A stretch of DNA of 64,000 nucleotides from Tremella fuciformis (Eukaryota > Basidiomycota > Tremellomycetes > Tremellales > Tremellaceae), in the NCBI GenBank assembly GCA_032768795.1, contig CP136491.1, positions 124,001-188,000 of the forward strand. The letters are read 5' to 3'. The notes beneath the pieces were generated by a model. The model searched no databases. It was given only the letters and a program-made list of their open reading frames with translations, and was not told where the DNA came from. Position 1 is the stretch's first letter. Every line of letters starts with the position of its first letter. Both the position numbers and the translations under genes were made by a program. Shown in pieces: positions 61,933 through 64,000 of the stretch.

Positions 61933-62654
61933 GACTTTAGCAGTATGAATGAGATTACTATTATGGCCCGGTGGGTATGAAGTTGGGTGGCAACAGCTTT
62001 GTACAAGCACTGAATGTACTTTGAGCTTGCTTGCTTAGATGAGTCGCCGTCAAAGCAGGAGCATAGAAAGGAGGACGTAGAGGATTTCCAATTCTCTTGG
62101 ACATAATTCTCCACCTCTTTGCATCGACAAGACTTCTGCTCAGCCTCAGAAGCCGAGCCTGTGACAGTAGAATTGTCGGGTTTGCATGCGCTTGCAGGGC
62201 TTGGTGACCGGCCGGAACCGTAGGACCTTCCTCGGGATGCTTAGATAGTCGTGCAATATCTTTGTCTGGTCGTTGCTCGTACGCGTGGGCTCAGCGGGAA
62301 TTATATCCAGCGGTAAATCCGTGCGTGCCAGACGCATCATGATACGGTCGCAACAAAGGCAGGAAACATACACCAATGACGTGTCTCTTGCCTACCGAGT
62401 CTTGTTCGAAGATGCGAAGCTTGCCATCAGAATGTGGTTCAACGAATGTACGTAGCTACTATGACAAGTGACACCAGGGCGATCCCTGACCGAAGACATC
62501 ATGGGCTACTGTTTACGGCAAGGGACGGCATTGTTGGGCAGCTTCGCAGACAGGGCAAGTCATCAGGTGCATGTAGGGAAAGGGGCTGAGAAAACTACGA
62601 TCATTCTGTCGGACAGAAGCAGAGGCTCACGATGCGATAGTGGATGTTCTCAGG
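61933..62654. other. Intergenic in group B with the segment shared with group A
   Basis: About 720 bp. 62405-62458 matches 40041-40098 in the group A array. No gene. Confidence 0.55.
62405..62458 (+). repeat. Noncoding segment shared with the group A region
   Basis: TTCGAAGATGCGAAGCTTGC, then ATCAGAATGTGGTTCA and CGTAGCTAC; second copy at 40041-40098, same orientation. Confidence 0.75.
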
Positions 62655-63345
62655 TCAAAATGATTCGGGTTGCACCATGATCGCTTTCACCGAAACACGC
62701 ACAGCGACATGTGGGACGAGGCGACGATCGAGGAGAGCATCCGTGAGGACGGTGTAGCGGCCCTGAGATTGCTCGTCGACATCTTTCCTGCGGAACTGGA
62801 AGGAGACAGGCTCGGTGCACTGACTGAAGAGGCCATCTATCTGGTTGCATGTCGGGAAGGAAGAAGCCACGTCGGAAGGCTGGACTTGGCCGTCTGACCC
62901 TGTCGCTTGCCTCGTTACAACGTTGTGTAGCAATCTCGAGCGACGCGCCGTGAGCTGGGTAACCAGCAGCTTGCTCTCGAGCCAGTCTTCCCCGGGGGTT
63001 TCGTTGGCATAATGTTGACTTTTCTCAGGCAGTCCACTCCGCTGTGCGATGTTGGTGCTCCCCAGGCGCGCCACGAGTGTATCCGGGAATCCGTTCACCT
63101 GGCACAATGGCCTTCCATCGGTGAGGTTTGTAACAAACATCTTCAGCTGCGTGGACATGCTGTGTGATGGGTTCTGCCCGTGCCAACAGCTGTTCGTGTC
63201 TTCGTTGAGTAGCCCGACTAGTTGATCCGGAGCTGTGAGAGTCAACGTGTATGGCCCACCTTCTTTCGCAGACTTGAGACACAACGTGGTGCCCGTCAGC
63301 AAACCTTTGCCATCTGCACCGGAAGGGAAATCCCTCTCGGCCTTC
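62655..63345 (-). pseudogene. Group B paralog 4, 5'-broken copy
   Basis: About 215-230 codons matching the C-terminal two thirds of paralog 2: FEKAERDFPSGADGKGLLTG, TTLCLKSAKEGGPYTLTLTA, GFPDTLVARLGSTNIAQRS, FPTCNQIDGL and VAVRVSVKAI. There is no ATG at the start of the alignable region; a TAA lies a few codons upstream near 63360, and the expected N-terminal part is not found in the same frame. No good short intron joins the frames. A frameshifted or truncated relic is most likely, although an unseen first exon cannot be excluded. Confidence 0.6.
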
Positions 63346-63915
63346 TCAAAGATAGAATATTATACCGAGCAAAAGGCCAAAGACGTTTACAAGGGATTGA
63401 GAAGGGTCAACACAGGGCGGGAAACGCCCATGATCCTCCAGCAGCCGGCGGACGAAGACAAAACTGACGTCTTGCTGGACATGCAGGAAACTGAAAGCTT
63501 TACTGAGGTCTTTGAAGATGGCAGGGCTACAGTAGTGTGGCATCTCACTGCAGTGGGATAACGGGCGGATTCCCGCCTCAAAATCCGGCGCCCCATCGAA
63601 CCAGTGACGGACATGCAGAGCTGAGACCATATCTGTGTACAAGTGCAGGCGATGCGGTAGGATCCGTCTAGAGGTAGGCCGACAGTGGAAGGGTCATTGG
63701 CAGAGTGCGATATGCATGATGGCTATCAACAGTATACAGTACATAGTGTAGAAGGCGTGCATTGAGTGCTGGAACGAGCGTGGGACGAGAGCGCCAGCCT
63801 TGGTCATTTGAGGCGCGTGTTGCTCGACAAACAGTACCCCTGTTTCAGTTCTCACAATTCTAGTAATAGGCTGATAGCCGCGTGTAGCGTGTAGAAGCTT
63901 CATGCGTCTGCTTTC
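63346..63915. other. Unclear region at the right end
   Basis: A plus-strand open frame (63235-63561) reads an acidic, coding-like sequence (DVLLDMQETESFTEVFED) but overlaps the broken paralog antisense; its status is open. The rest shows nothing. Confidence 0.35.
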
Positions 63916-64000
63916 CTACATCGTCTCTAGGTGGTCTTCAGTAGAGGTCGTACGCGGGGTGAACTCGAGATGCAGCTGAATATCCGCCACGGGGCGATGC
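63916..64000 (-). CDS. Group B paralog 5, C-terminus (cut by the window edge)
   Basis: The minus-strand frame enters at the window end and reads about 27 residues: VADIQLHLEFTPRTTSTED and an ETM end, then TAG. It aligns with RLHVSIELDFVPVSPSSED at the end of paralog 3 (alternating hydrophobics, FxP, Ser/Thr then Glu-Asp), so the array very probably goes on beyond the window. Confidence 0.55.
   Translation of the reverse strand, partial: HRPVADIQLHLEFTPRTTSTEDHLETM

Noticed and set aside
1..64000. Bacterial-style operons or a bacterial contig
   Set aside because: Many spliceosomal introns, RPB5, an ABCC transporter and a copia element show eukaryotic, fungal DNA; possible transferred genes are isolated.

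Overview
The window looks like nuclear DNA of a basidiomycete fungus, most likely a Tremellomycete of the Trichosporonales type. The reasons are GC-rich genes cut by many very short introns (about 35-70 nt, GTGAGT-like donors, a CTGAC/CTAAC branch point just before the acceptor), an RNA polymerase II subunit RPB5 gene, a CPL1/priA-like secreted protein and a fungal bHLH factor. The order is inferred from these traits; no species is identified. Exon coordinates below come from splice signals plus conserved protein motifs.

Layout. (1) 1-9.5 kb is a rearranged accessory block: the 3' end of an unknown gene, two large paralogs of unknown function (513-2746 and 4681-6914, both minus), an FAD monooxygenase between them, a chimeric fragment made of two gene pieces, a 68-bp relic of a deaminase 3' end, the intact deaminase, and a CrtW-type carotenoid-ketolase-like gene. 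(2) 9.5-19.3 kb is metabolic: a cytochrome P450 divergent from the ketolase, then an MFS sugar transporter, a ribulokinase-like FGGY kinase, an NCS1 permease and a zinc polyol dehydrogenase, which together suggest pentose/pentitol uptake and use. (3) 20.7-30.8 kb carries the CPL1-like secreted protein, a small membrane protein, RPB5 and a 17-exon ABCC (MRP-type) transporter. (4) 31.4-47.0 kb is a same-strand array of five intronless paralogs (group A) with no family I recognise. The fifth is split by a complete Ty1/copia retrotransposon with identical 157-bp LTRs and a perfect 5-bp target duplication. (5) 47.7-52.5 kb has an alpha/beta hydrolase, a Pro/Ala-repeat protein and a bHLH factor, followed by about 5.2 kb without a supportable gene. 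(6) 57.7-64.0 kb is a second, minus-strand array (group B) of at least three complete members, one broken copy and one cut by the window edge.

The most notable items are the CrtW-like ketolase paired with a P450, and the two arrays of fast-diverging paralogs. Group A members end in a conserved strand of the form P-D-x-x-V-G-F-x(3)-L-x-T-x-Y-x-P; group B members end in a comparable hydrophobic strand. A roughly 50-bp noncoding segment is shared by the two arrays 22 kb apart. Duplicated promoters and 3' flanks, relics and the transposon mark both arrays as recently expanding DNA.
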